The notes beneath the pieces were generated by a model that searched no databases, was not told where the DNA came from, and saw nothing but the letters and a program-made list of their open reading frames with translations. Positions 28,236 to 36,343 of a DNA stretch of 64,000 nucleotides are shown one piece after another. The stretch comes from Mixta calida (GTDB lineage: Bacteria; Pseudomonadota; Gammaproteobacteria; Enterobacterales; Enterobacteriaceae). Position 1 is the first letter of the stretch. The number at the start of each line of letters is the position of its first letter. The stretch spans positions 1,346,540-1,410,539 of the forward strand of contig NZ_CP026378.1 in the NCBI RefSeq assembly GCF_002953215.1, in the 5' to 3' direction. The translations under genes were made by a program, and so were the position numbers.

Positions 28236-29251
28236 TGTTTCAGCAACAGTATCTGTTTTACCTGGCCGGCCTGATCCTGCTGGTGGTAGCGCTGATGTCG
28301 TGGCGCGACAAAGCGAATCCGCGACGTTTCACCACCGGACTGTTTTGGGGACTTTACGGGCTGATGTTTTTTATCGGCGACTGGGCGTATCGGCTGGCGG
28401 AGCAGTTTATGGGCGACGGCGAAGCGGGCGCGCGCGGCCTGCATATCGTGGTCGGCGCGCTGGTGGTGCTGATGGCGCTGATCGCCGGTTTTGGCGGCGT
28501 GCGTCTTGGCCGCTATCATCAGCGCAGTGAAACGGAGCGGCAGCAGGCTGCCAGCCGTCTCGGCAACCGCCTGTTTTTGCCCGCGCTGGCGATCCCGCTG
28601 GTGACGGTGGCTGGCGTACTGGCGTTTAATCATATTCCCGGACTGCAAGAAGGGCTGTTTGGCGCAGGCAATCACGCCACGCTGGTGACGCTGTTTTCCA
28701 TGACCGTCGGCTGCTTCGTCGGCTGGCTGGTGGCGCTGAAAATGAGCCGCGAGAAACCGGCGCAGTCGCTACAGGAGGCGCGCCGCCTGTTGGACGCCAT
28801 CGGCTGGGCTTTTATTCTGCCGCAGATCCTCGCCACCCTGGGCCTGCTGTTTACCACGGCGGGAGTAGGATCGGCCATTGCCCACCTCACTGAACACTAC
28901 CTGGCAGTCGATAACCGCTTTATCGCCGTGGCGGTGTTTGTGCTGGGCATGGCGCTGTTGACGATGATTATGGGCAACGCCTTCGCCGCTTTTCCCATCA
29001 TTACCGCTGGTATCGGCATTCCTATTCTGGTTTTACAACACGGCGGCAATCCAGCCGTGATGGCGGCGATCGGGATGTTTTCCGGCTACTGCGGCACGCT
29101 GATGACGCCGATGGCGGCCAACTTTAATATTGTGCCAGCCGCGCTGCTGGAGTTGCCGGATCGCAACGCGGTGATCAAGGCGCAGATACCAACCGGCGTG
29201 CTATTGTTAATTGTTAATGTATTCCTGCTCTATTTCCTGATGTTCCTGTGA
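28235..29251 (+). CDS. DUF979 membrane protein, candidate 5-oxoproline transporter subunit
   Basis: 338 residues with about nine or ten hydrophobic segments. Conserved [18 protein letters not shown] and [23 protein letters not shown] resemble the substrate-binding halves of ion-transporter-superfamily carriers. Translationally coupled to the DUF969 gene by a 1-bp overlap, so the two probably form one carrier. Followed by pcp after 7 bp. Confidence 0.8.
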   Translation: MFQQQYLFYLAGLILLVVALMSWRDKANPRRFTTGLFWGLYGLMFFIGDWAYRLAEQFMGDGEAGARGLHIVVGALVVLMALIAGFGGVRLGRYHQRSETERQQAASRLGNRLFLPALAIPLVTVAGVLAFNHIPGLQEGLFGAGNHATLVTLFSMTVGCFVGWLVALKMSREKPAQSLQEARRLLDAIGWAFILPQILATLGLLFTTAGVGSAIAHLTEHYLAVDNRFIAVAVFVLGMALLTMIMGNAFAAFPIITAGIGIPILVLQHGGNPAVMAAIGMFSGYCGTLMTPMAANFNIVPAALLELPDRNAVIKAQIPTGVLLLIVNVFLLYFLMFL

Positions 29252-29258
29252 GGCGATA

Positions 29259-29906
29259 ATGAGAACTGTACTGATTACAGCGTTCGCGCCTTTTGGCGGC
29301 GAGCAGATTAACCCCTCATGGGAAGCGGTGCGCCAGCTCCATGAGCGGATGGTATGCGGTTGTAAAGTCGTCGCTAAAGAGCTGCCCTGCGCTTTCGGCG
29401 ATGCGCTGACTGCGCTGTACGCCGAAATGGAGGCGCTGCAACCGGAGCTGGTGATCGCGGTAGGGCAGGCGGGCGGGCGGGCCGATATCACCGTGGAGCG
29501 CGTCGGCATCAATATTGACGATGCGCGCATCGCGGATAACAACGGCAATCAGCCGATCGATGAGCCGATCGTTCCCGACGGACCGGCGGCCTATTTCTCT
29601 ACGCTGCCGATCAAAGCTATCGTGGCGGGCATTCGCGAAGCGGGCATTCCCGCGTCGGTCTCGCAAACCGCTGGCACCTTCGTCTGCAACCATGTGATGT
29701 ATGGCCTGCTGCACCGTCTCGCCCAGCAGGGCAATAACGTGCGCGGCGGGTTTATTCATATTCCTTATCTGCCGGAGCAGGCGGTAAATCATCCCGGCGC
29801 GCCCAGCATGGCGGCACAAACCGTCATACTGGCGCTGGAAATGGCGGTTACCATCGCGTTACGAACGGAACAGGATCTGCGCCAGGCAGGCGGCGCGACG
29901 CACTAA
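29259..29906 (+). CDS. pcp: Pyrrolidone-carboxylate peptidase (pyroglutamyl peptidase I)
   Basis: Cysteine peptidase of family C15 that removes N-terminal pyroglutamate from peptides. 215 residues. Start motif [20 protein letters not shown], Glu in [15 protein letters not shown], catalytic Cys in [15 protein letters not shown] and His in [12 protein letters not shown]. Together with the transporter pair and PxpABC it completes a route from pyroglutamyl peptides to glutamate. Confidence 0.95.
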   Translation: MRTVLITAFAPFGGEQINPSWEAVRQLHERMVCGCKVVAKELPCAFGDALTALYAEMEALQPELVIAVGQAGGRADITVERVGINIDDARIADNNGNQPIDEPIVPDGPAAYFSTLPIKAIVAGIREAGIPASVSQTAGTFVCNHVMYGLLHRLAQQGNNVRGGFIHIPYLPEQAVNHPGAPSMAAQTVILALEMAVTIALRTEQDLRQAGGATH

Positions 29907-29918
29907 CAGGATAACGCT

Positions 29919-30707
29919 ATGCCAGAAGGACCAGAGATTCGCCGCGCGGCGGATCGGCTGGAGGAAGCCATTGTCGGCAAACCGTTGACGGATGTGTGGT
30001 TTGCCTTTACGCAGTTGAAAACCTATGAAAAGGCTCTGATCGGCGAGACGGTCACTGCGATAGAAACGCGTGGCAAGGCATTGCTGACGCACTTCTCCAA
30101 CGGGCTGACGCTCTACAGCCATAACCAGCTGTATGGCGTCTGGCGGGTGGTGGAAACCGGCAGCGAAGCGCAGACGCAGCGGGTGCTACGGGTGCGCCTC
30201 GCCTGCGTGGACCAGACGATTCTGCTCTACAGCGCATCGGATATTGAGATGCATAACAGCGATACGCTGGCGGCGCACCCGTTTTTACAGCGTATCGGCC
30301 CCGATGTGCTGGATATGCGCCTGACGGAGGAGGAGGTGCGCGAGCGTCTGCTTTCGCCGCGTTTCCGGCGGCGTCAGTTCAGCGGTCTGCTGCTCGATCA
30401 GGCTTTTCTGGCGGGGTTGGGCAACTACCTGCGGGTGGAGATTTTGTGGGAGGCGGAGCTGGCGCCGCAGCATCGCGCGCAGGATCTGACCGAGCCGCAG
30501 CTGCGGCGTTTATCGCAGGCGCTGCTGGCGATTCCACGCCATTCCTACCGCATGCGCGGCACGATGAAAAGCGCGCACCACGAGGCGGCCTTTCGCTTTA
30601 AAGTTTTTCATCGCGCGGGTAAAACGTGCGAACGCTGCGGCGGCGTCATTGAAAAGAGCACGCTCTCTTCGCGCCCCTTTTACTGGTGTCCCGGCTGCCA
30701 GCTTTAG
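29919..30707 (+). CDS. nei: Endonuclease VIII
   Basis: DNA glycosylase/AP lyase for oxidised pyrimidines. 262 residues. Catalytic N-terminus Pro2-Glu3 ([17 protein letters not shown]), helix-two-turn-helix ([14 protein letters not shown]) and a C-terminal zinc finger CERCGG...CPGC. It follows pcp by 12 bp, so it is cotranscribed with the 5-oxoproline genes; in E. coli nei follows pxpA directly. Confidence 0.96.
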   Translation: MPEGPEIRRAADRLEEAIVGKPLTDVWFAFTQLKTYEKALIGETVTAIETRGKALLTHFSNGLTLYSHNQLYGVWRVVETGSEAQTQRVLRVRLACVDQTILLYSASDIEMHNSDTLAAHPFLQRIGPDVLDMRLTEEEVRERLLSPRFRRRQFSGLLLDQAFLAGLGNYLRVEILWEAELAPQHRAQDLTEPQLRRLSQALLAIPRHSYRMRGTMKSAHHEAAFRFKVFHRAGKTCERCGGVIEKSTLSSRPFYWCPGCQL

Positions 30708-30726
30708 CGCGGTTCAGACAATAAAA

Positions 30727-30744
30727 AAGGGCCCGCAGGCCCTT
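30727..30744 (-). terminator. Terminator stem copy 1 (serves gltA)
   Basis: Palindromic AAGGGCCCGCAGGCCCTT. On the minus strand it is followed by a T run (A run 30723-30728 on plus), so it is functional for gltA but not for nei. An identical 18-bp copy is at 30892-30909. Confidence 0.75.
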
Positions 30745-30891
30745 CAGACGCCGATGCCTAAGCGCGGGAGACAAGGACCGAAGAGCAAAGCGTCCCGCGC
30801 CAGGGAAGGCGCGGGACGAGCTGGCAGGGATGCCGTCTTTTGCGTCTTTGCGAACGGACCTTGTCTCCCGCGCGATCGCCTGAAAATATTT
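30745..30891. repeat. 147-bp palindromic element inside the nei/gltA terminator
   Basis: Flanked by direct 18-bp copies of one terminator stem. Inside is a long imperfect hairpin: outer arms 30762-30780 and 30855-30873 pair at 18 of 19 positions, then GCAAAG (30785-30790) with CTTTGC (30846-30851), and an inner perfect 11-bp hairpin CGTCCCGCGCC/GGCGCGGGACG (30791-30801, 30808-30818). No ORF of note. It would lie in the 3' UTR of both nei and gltA messages. Possibly a small non-autonomous mobile or REP-like element. Confidence 0.7.
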
Positions 30892-30914
30892 AAGGGCCCG
30901 CAGGCCCTTTTTCT
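30892..30914 (+). terminator. Terminator stem copy 2 (serves nei)
   Basis: Second copy of AAGGGCCCGCAGGCCCTT (30892-30909), here followed on the plus strand by a T run (TTTCTTT), so it ends the nei message. Confidence 0.75.
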
Positions 30915-30926
30915 TTGGCAGAAAAA

Positions 30927-32210
30927 TTATTTCTGCAGCTGGGATTCGAACTCGCGCTGTTCGTAACCGGTATAGAGCTGACGCGGGCGGGCGATTTTCA
31001 TGCCTTCGTCATGCATCTCTTTCCAGTGCGCAATCCAGCCGACGGTACGCGCCATGGCGAAGATCACGGTAAACATAGAGGACGGAATTCCCATCGCTTT
31101 CAGAATAATGCCGGAGTAGAAATCGACGTTCGGATAGAGTTTGCGTTCAATGAAGTAGGGGTCGTTGAGCGCAATGTGCTCCAGCTCCATCGCCACTTCC
31201 AGCAGATCGTCCTTCATGCCCAGTTCATTCAGCACTTCATGACAGGTTTCACGCATCACGGTGGCGCGCGGATCGTAGTTTTTATAAACACGATGGCCGA
31301 AGCCCATCAGGCGGAAAGAGTCGTTTTTATCTTTCGCGCGACGCACGAATTCCGGGATATGCTCTTTATGGCTGATCTCTTCCAACATACGCAGGCAGGC
31401 TTCGTTCGCGCCGCCGTGCGCCGGTCCCCACAGCGAGGCGATGCCCGCAGCGATACAGGCGAACGGGTTGGCGCCGGAGGAGCCTGCGGTACGAACGGTA
31501 GAAGTAGAGGCGTTCTGCTCATGGTCAGCGTGCAGGATCAGAATACGATCCATCGCGCGCTCCAGCACTGGGTTTACCTGGTATTCTTCGCACGGGGTGG
31601 CGAACATCATATGCAGGAAGTTGCCGGCGTAGGAGAGGTCGTTGCGCGGATAAACAAACGGCTGACCAATCGAGTATTTGTAGCACATCGCAGCCACGGT
31701 CGGCATCTTGGAGAGCAGACGGAACGCGGCGATTTCACGGTGGCGCTCGATGTTAACATCCAGTGAGTCGTGGTAGAACGCCGCCAGTGCGCCGGTTACA
31801 CCGCACATTACCGCCATCGGATGAGAGTCGCGGCGGAAGCCGTGAAACAGACGGGTGATCTGCTCATGAATCATGGTATGGCGCGTAACGGTGGTGCGGA
31901 ACTCTTCAAACTGTTCCTGGGTCGGCGCTTCGCCGTTCAGCAGGATATAGCAGACTTCCAGATAGTTAGAGTGGGTGGCGAGCTGATCGATAGGATAACC
32001 GCGGTGGAGCAGGATACCCTCATCACCGTCGATATAGGTGATCTTCGATTCACAGGACGCAGTAGAGGTAAAACCGGGGTCGAACGTGAATAAGCCTTTT
32101 GAGCCGAGGCTTCGTACGTCAACAACGTCCTGGCCCAGCGTGCCGTGTAGCACGTCCAGTTCGACAGGAGCTTCACCGTTCAGGGTTAGCGTCACTTTTT
32201 TATCAGACAT
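30927..32210 (-). CDS. gltA: Citrate synthase (type II)
   Basis: Condenses acetyl-CoA and oxaloacetate, the first TCA step. 427 residues, identical in length to the NADH-sensitive hexameric E. coli enzyme. Catalytic His in the [14 protein letters not shown] segment, and [15 protein letters not shown] with a second active-site His. GGAG ribosome site. Divergent from sdhC across a 632-bp regulatory gap. Confidence 0.98.
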   Translation of the reverse strand: MSDKKVTLTLNGEAPVELDVLHGTLGQDVVDVRSLGSKGLFTFDPGFTSTASCESKITYIDGDEGILLHRGYPIDQLATHSNYLEVCYILLNGEAPTQEQFEEFRTTVTRHTMIHEQITRLFHGFRRDSHPMAVMCGVTGALAAFYHDSLDVNIERHREIAAFRLLSKMPTVAAMCYKYSIGQPFVYPRNDLSYAGNFLHMMFATPCEEYQVNPVLERAMDRILILHADHEQNASTSTVRTAGSSGANPFACIAAGIASLWGPAHGGANEACLRMLEEISHKEHIPEFVRRAKDKNDSFRLMGFGHRVYKNYDPRATVMRETCHEVLNELGMKDDLLEVAMELEHIALNDPYFIERKLYPNVDFYSGIILKAMGIPSSMFTVIFAMARTVGWIAHWKEMHDEGMKIARPRQLYTGYEQREFESQLQK

Positions 32211-32409
32211 TTACAGTCTCCTTAGCGCCATATTTGGTGGATCTTTGACACCAAAATTACCATCATGCTGCGGATTGCGTGAAAGAATGCAGACTATCAA
32301 CTCTGTGGCATGTTGTCGCGTGCAGGGTACAGAGTGACGGGCGCGGTTGGAAGCTTCCGGCAAACATGATGCTAATGCGTTCTGCGGTTGTTAAAGATCC
32401 GTTCTGGTC

Positions 32410-32438
32410 ATTATAGAATTTTAACTAATAACCTGATG
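32410..32438 (-). promoter_or_regulatory. Candidate gltA promoter
   Basis: TATAAT (32410-32415) read toward gltA, with a weak -35 (CATCAG, 32433-32438) at 17 bp. That gives an approximately 200-base leader. The weak -35 fits a promoter needing an activator such as CRP, as in E. coli. Confidence 0.45.
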
Positions 32439-32651
32439 CATTTAGCAATTTATTTAATCACTGTTACATAACTTGTGTTTAGGGGAAAGTGTATCCCCAT
32501 AACTTTTGCGCATCATAGGACTTTTGTGCGTTAGTTTGTAACTGAAATGTTGAAGTTTTGTCAAATCAGATAATTAAATTTGTTTAAAATGTGAAATTTG
32601 AGAGATCGATCACTGTTCTGCCTAAATGTTTCCAAAGCGTTTGTAGGGGAA

Positions 32652-32680
32652 TTGTAATAAGAATGTGATCGTCCTATACT
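32652..32680 (+). promoter_or_regulatory. Promoter of the sdh-suc operon
   Basis: TTGTAA (32652-32657), 17-bp spacer, TATACT (32675-32680), followed by GCCGCC, almost the same as the E. coli sdhC promoter. The flanking 32439-32651 is AT-rich and probably carries ArcA/CRP/FNR sites. The leader to sdhC is about 155 bases and would hold the sRNA target region near the sdhC start. Confidence 0.75.
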
Positions 32681-32842
32681 GCCGCCAGGTCTCCGGAATA
32701 CCCTGACACCAGGAGCCACCCAGCGTTTTTATCGCTTCAATTAACACTGGATGTTGCTGTTTTGGTGCCGGTGCGCAGTCTGACCACGCCCGTGATCGGC
32801 TTTCACCTTCAGGACCGGAGGAAGCAAAATAAGAAAGGCTGT

Positions 32843-33232
32843 GTGGGCAAAACCGTGAAAAAACAAAGACCTGTCAACTTGGATCTCACTACGATCCGGT
32901 TTCCCGTTACTGCAATTGCGTCCATTCTCCACCGCGTTTCCGGCGTCATCAGTTTTGTGGCCGTCGGTATTCTGCTCTGGCTACTGGGTCTCTCGCTCTC
33001 CTCACCCGAAGGCTTCCTGCAAGCATCTGCCGTAATGAACAGCTTTTTCGCTAAGTTCATTATGTGGGGCATCCTTACCGCACTGGCCTGGCACACTGTC
33101 GGCGGCATTCGTCACATGCTGATGGACTTCGGTTATTTGGCTGAAACCCAGCGCGTCGGCAACAGCTCTGCGCGCATCGGCTTCGGCATTACTATCGTGC
33201 TTTCAATTCTGGCTGGAGTCCTCGTATGGTAA
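32843..33232 (+). CDS. sdhC: Succinate dehydrogenase cytochrome b556 subunit
   Basis: Membrane anchor with three helices that binds heme b and ubiquinone. GTG 32843 ([14 protein letters not shown]) gives 129 residues, as in E. coli; GTG 32855 is an alternative. Heme ligand His and quinone-site Ser in SILHRVSGV. Overlaps sdhD by 7 bp. Confidence 0.93.
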   Translation: MGKTVKKQRPVNLDLTTIRFPVTAIASILHRVSGVISFVAVGILLWLLGLSLSSPEGFLQASAVMNSFFAKFIMWGILTALAWHTVGGIRHMLMDFGYLAETQRVGNSSARIGFGITIVLSILAGVLVW

Positions 33233-33573
33233 GCAATGCTACTGCACTGGGGCGCAATGGCGTTCAGGACTGGCTGCTGCTGCGCGCCACTGCAATCCTC
33301 ATTACGCTCTATACCCTGTATATCCTCGGCTTCTTTATTATGTCGGATACCCTGACATACGATATCTGGCGCGCCTTCTTCGCCTCTTCCTTTACCAAGG
33401 TCTTTACGCTGCTGACGCTGTTCTCCACCGTCATCCACGGCTGGATCGGCATGTGGCAGGTATTGACGGACTACATTAAGCCGCTGGCGTGGCGCCTGCT
33501 GTTGCAGCTGGTGATTGTCGTCGCGCTGTTGGTCTATGCGATTTATGGAACTGTTGTGGTGTGGGGTGCGTGA
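33226..33573 (+). CDS. sdhD: Succinate dehydrogenase membrane anchor subunit
   Basis: 115 residues, three membrane helices. [16 protein letters not shown] and the quinone/heme-side motif [15 protein letters not shown] near residue 71-85. Completes the heme b and quinone site with SdhC. Confidence 0.96.
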   Translation: MVSNATALGRNGVQDWLLLRATAILITLYTLYILGFFIMSDTLTYDIWRAFFASSFTKVFTLLTLFSTVIHGWIGMWQVLTDYIKPLAWRLLLQLVIVVALLVYAIYGTVVVWGA

Positions 33574-33575
33574 GA

Positions 33576-35342
33576 ATGAATTTGCCAGTCAGAGAGTTTG
33601 ATGCCGTAGTGATCGGGGCAGGCGGCGCAGGTATGCGCGCGGCCCTACAGATTTCCCAGGCGGGGCAGAGCTGCGCCCTGCTGTCTAAAGTTTTCCCTAC
33701 CCGTTCCCATACCGTGTCTGCGCAGGGCGGTATCACCGTCGCGCTGGGCAACAGCCATGAAGATAACTGGGAATGGCACATGTACGATACGGTGAAAGGT
33801 TCCGACTATATCGGCGACCAGGACGCGATCGAGTATATGTGTAAAACCGGCCCGGAAGCGATTCTGGAGCTGGAGCATATGGGCCTGCCGTTCTCCCGCC
33901 TTGACGACGGCCGCATTTATCAGCGTCCGTTCGGCGGCCAGTCGCGCAACTTCGGCGGCGAGCAGGCTGCGCGCACCGCGGCGGCAGCCGACCGTACCGG
34001 CCATGCGCTGCTGCATACCCTGTATCAGCAGAACCTGAAAAATAAAACCACTATTTTCTCCGAATGGTACGCGCTGGATCTGGTGAAAAACCAGGATGGC
34101 GCTGTGGTGGGCTGCACCGCGCTGAGCATTGAAACCGGCGAAGTGGTCTACTTCAAGGCGAAAGCCACGGTGCTGGCCACCGGCGGTGCGGGCCGTATCT
34201 ACCAGTCTACCACTAACGCGCATATCAATACCGGCGACGGCGTCGGCATGGCGCTGCGCGCAGGCGTGCCGGTGCAGGATATGGAGATGTGGCAGTTCCA
34301 CCCGACCGGCATCGCGGGCGCGGGCGTACTGGTGACCGAAGGCTGCCGCGGCGAAGGCGGCTACCTGCTGAACAAGCACGGCGAGCGCTTTATGGAGCGT
34401 TACGCGCCGAACGCCAAAGATCTGGCGGGCCGCGATGTCGTGGCGCGTTCGATGATGATTGAAATTCGTGAAGGCCGCGGCTGCGAAGGCCCATGGGGTC
34501 CGCACATTAAGCTGAAGCTGGATCACCTGGGCAGCGAAGTGCTGGAGTCGCGTCTGCCGGGTATCCTGGAGCTGTCGCGCACCTTTGCCCACGTCGATCC
34601 GGTAAAAGAGCCGATTCCGGTTATCCCGACCTGCCACTATATGATGGGCGGCGTTCCGACCAAAGTGACCGGTCAGGCGCTGACCCTGAATGAAAAAGGC
34701 GAAGATGTGGTGGTGCCGGGCCTGTTCGCCGTCGGTGAAATCGCCTGCGTATCGGTGCACGGCGCCAACCGTCTCGGCGGCAATTCGCTGCTGGACCTGG
34801 TGGTCTTCGGCCGCGCCGCCGGCCTGCATCTGCTGGAATCTATCCAGGAGCAGGGCGAGCTGCGCGACGCGACGGCGGATGACATCGATGCCGCGATGGC
34901 GCGCTACCGCCGCTGGGATAACAACACCACGGGTGAAGATCCGGTTGAGATCCGCAAAGCGCTGCAAAGTTGCATGCAGAATAACTTCTCGGTATTCCGT
35001 GAAGGCGACGCAATGGCGAAAGGGCTGGAGGATCTGAAGCAGATCCGCGAGCGCCTGAAGCACGCGCGTCTGGACGATCGCTCCAGCGACTTCAACACGC
35101 AGCGTGTTGAATGTCTGGAGCTGGATAACCTGATGGAAACCGCTTTTGCTACCGCCGTGGCAGCCAACTACCGCACGGAAAGCCGCGGCGCTCACAGCCG
35201 TTTTGACTACCCGGATCGTGACGATGAGAACTGGCTGTGCCATTCGCTCTATCTGCCGCAAACCGAAAGCATGACGCGCCGTGAGGTGAACATGCAGCCG
35301 AAACTGCGCGCCGCTTTCCCGCCGAAAGTGCGTACCTACTAA
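33576..35342 (+). CDS. sdhA: Succinate dehydrogenase flavoprotein subunit
   Basis: Oxidises succinate to fumarate on covalently bound FAD. 588 residues from ATG 33576, 2 bp after the sdhD stop. The FAD-linking His is in [13 protein letters not shown], dinucleotide fold [11 protein letters not shown], substrate Arg/His motifs [15 protein letters not shown] and PTCHYMMGG. Confidence 0.98.
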   Translation: MNLPVREFDAVVIGAGGAGMRAALQISQAGQSCALLSKVFPTRSHTVSAQGGITVALGNSHEDNWEWHMYDTVKGSDYIGDQDAIEYMCKTGPEAILELEHMGLPFSRLDDGRIYQRPFGGQSRNFGGEQAARTAAAADRTGHALLHTLYQQNLKNKTTIFSEWYALDLVKNQDGAVVGCTALSIETGEVVYFKAKATVLATGGAGRIYQSTTNAHINTGDGVGMALRAGVPVQDMEMWQFHPTGIAGAGVLVTEGCRGEGGYLLNKHGERFMERYAPNAKDLAGRDVVARSMMIEIREGRGCEGPWGPHIKLKLDHLGSEVLESRLPGILELSRTFAHVDPVKEPIPVIPTCHYMMGGVPTKVTGQALTLNEKGEDVVVPGLFAVGEIACVSVHGANRLGGNSLLDLVVFGRAAGLHLLESIQEQGELRDATADDIDAAMARYRRWDNNTTGEDPVEIRKALQSCMQNNFSVFREGDAMAKGLEDLKQIRERLKHARLDDRSSDFNTQRVECLELDNLMETAFATAVAANYRTESRGAHSRFDYPDRDDENWLCHSLYLPQTESMTRREVNMQPKLRAAFPPKVRTY

Positions 35343-35359
35343 TTTGCGGAGAAAAAACG

Positions 35360-36076
35360 ATGAGACTCGAATTTTCCATTTATCGTTATAACCCGGATGT
35401 GGATGACGCGCCCCGTATGCAGGATTACACCCTGGAAGCGGAAGACGGACGCGACATGATGCTGCTGGACGCGCTGATTAAGCTGAAAGAGAAAGATCCG
35501 TCGTTGGCGTTCCGCCGCTCCTGTCGTGAAGGGGTGTGCGGCTCCGACGGTCTGAACATGAACGGCCGCAACGGGCTGGCGTGCATTACGCCGGTTTCGG
35601 CGCTGGGCAACGGCAAAAAGAAAATTGTCATTCGTCCGCTGCCGGGCCTGCCGGTAATCCGCGACTTAGTCGTGGACATGGGGCAGTTCTACAAGCAGTA
35701 TGAGAAGATTAAGCCTTACCTGTTGAATAATGGCGAAAATCCGCCCGCGCGCGAGCATTTGCAGACGCCGGACGAGCGTGCGCATCTGGATGGACTTTAT
35801 GAGTGTATCCTCTGCGCCTGCTGCTCAACCTCTTGCCCGTCGTTCTGGTGGAACCCGGATAAGTTCGTTGGGCCTGCGGGACTGCTGGCTGCCTATCGCT
35901 TCCTGATTGACAGCCGCGACACAGAAACCGACGCGCGTCTGGACAACCTGAGCGATGCTTTCAGCGTATTCCGCTGCCACAGCATCATGAACTGTGTCAG
36001 CGTTTGCCCTAAAGGGTTAAACCCTACAAAGGCAATCGGCCACATTAAGTCTATGCTGTTGCAACGTAACGCGTAA
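35360..36076 (+). CDS. sdhB: Succinate dehydrogenase iron-sulfur subunit
   Basis: 238 residues. Plant-type [2Fe-2S] ligands in SCREGVCGSDGLNMNG; [4Fe-4S] and [3Fe-4S] ligands in CILCACCSTSCPSFWW and CHSIMNCVSVCPKGLNP. Passes electrons from FAD to quinone. Confidence 0.98.
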   Translation: MRLEFSIYRYNPDVDDAPRMQDYTLEAEDGRDMMLLDALIKLKEKDPSLAFRRSCREGVCGSDGLNMNGRNGLACITPVSALGNGKKKIVIRPLPGLPVIRDLVVDMGQFYKQYEKIKPYLLNNGENPPAREHLQTPDERAHLDGLYECILCACCSTSCPSFWWNPDKFVGPAGLLAAYRFLIDSRDTETDARLDNLSDAFSVFRCHSIMNCVSVCPKGLNPTKAIGHIKSMLLQRNA

Positions 36077-36343
36077 CGAAAATGCCGTCCGGGAACTCAG
36101 GTTCCCGGATGTTTTACGGAGACCCCGGTAAGGTCTGTCAGGGCGAAAATGCGCCGCCGCGACAAACCTTACCAAGGTTCCCTTACGGGCCAGGGCATCG
36201 GTTGCCCACAGCGCTCGTATCGATGAACTGGATCTGGCTGTGCCGCGCGCCTCACAAGCAGGCGCGGGACGCAGCGTTGGGCAAGCCGGTAATCCGGCAA
36301 CAATGAAACCTCGAAAAAAGCATGAAATGCTTAAGGGATCACA
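36077..36343 (+). other. sdhB-sucA intergenic region with stacked hairpins
   Basis: 267 bp with no gene. Hairpins: TCCGGGAAC/GTTCCCGGA at 36088-36109 followed by TGTTTTA (possible partial terminator); a 13-bp arm pair with one mismatch, 36127-36139 with 36161-36173; CGCGCCT/AGGCGCG at 36246-36266; and AAGCAT-GAA-ATGCTT just before the sucA ribosome site AAGGG. Probably sets relative sdh and suc expression or mRNA processing, as in the E. coli sdhCDAB-sucABCD transcript. Confidence 0.55.
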
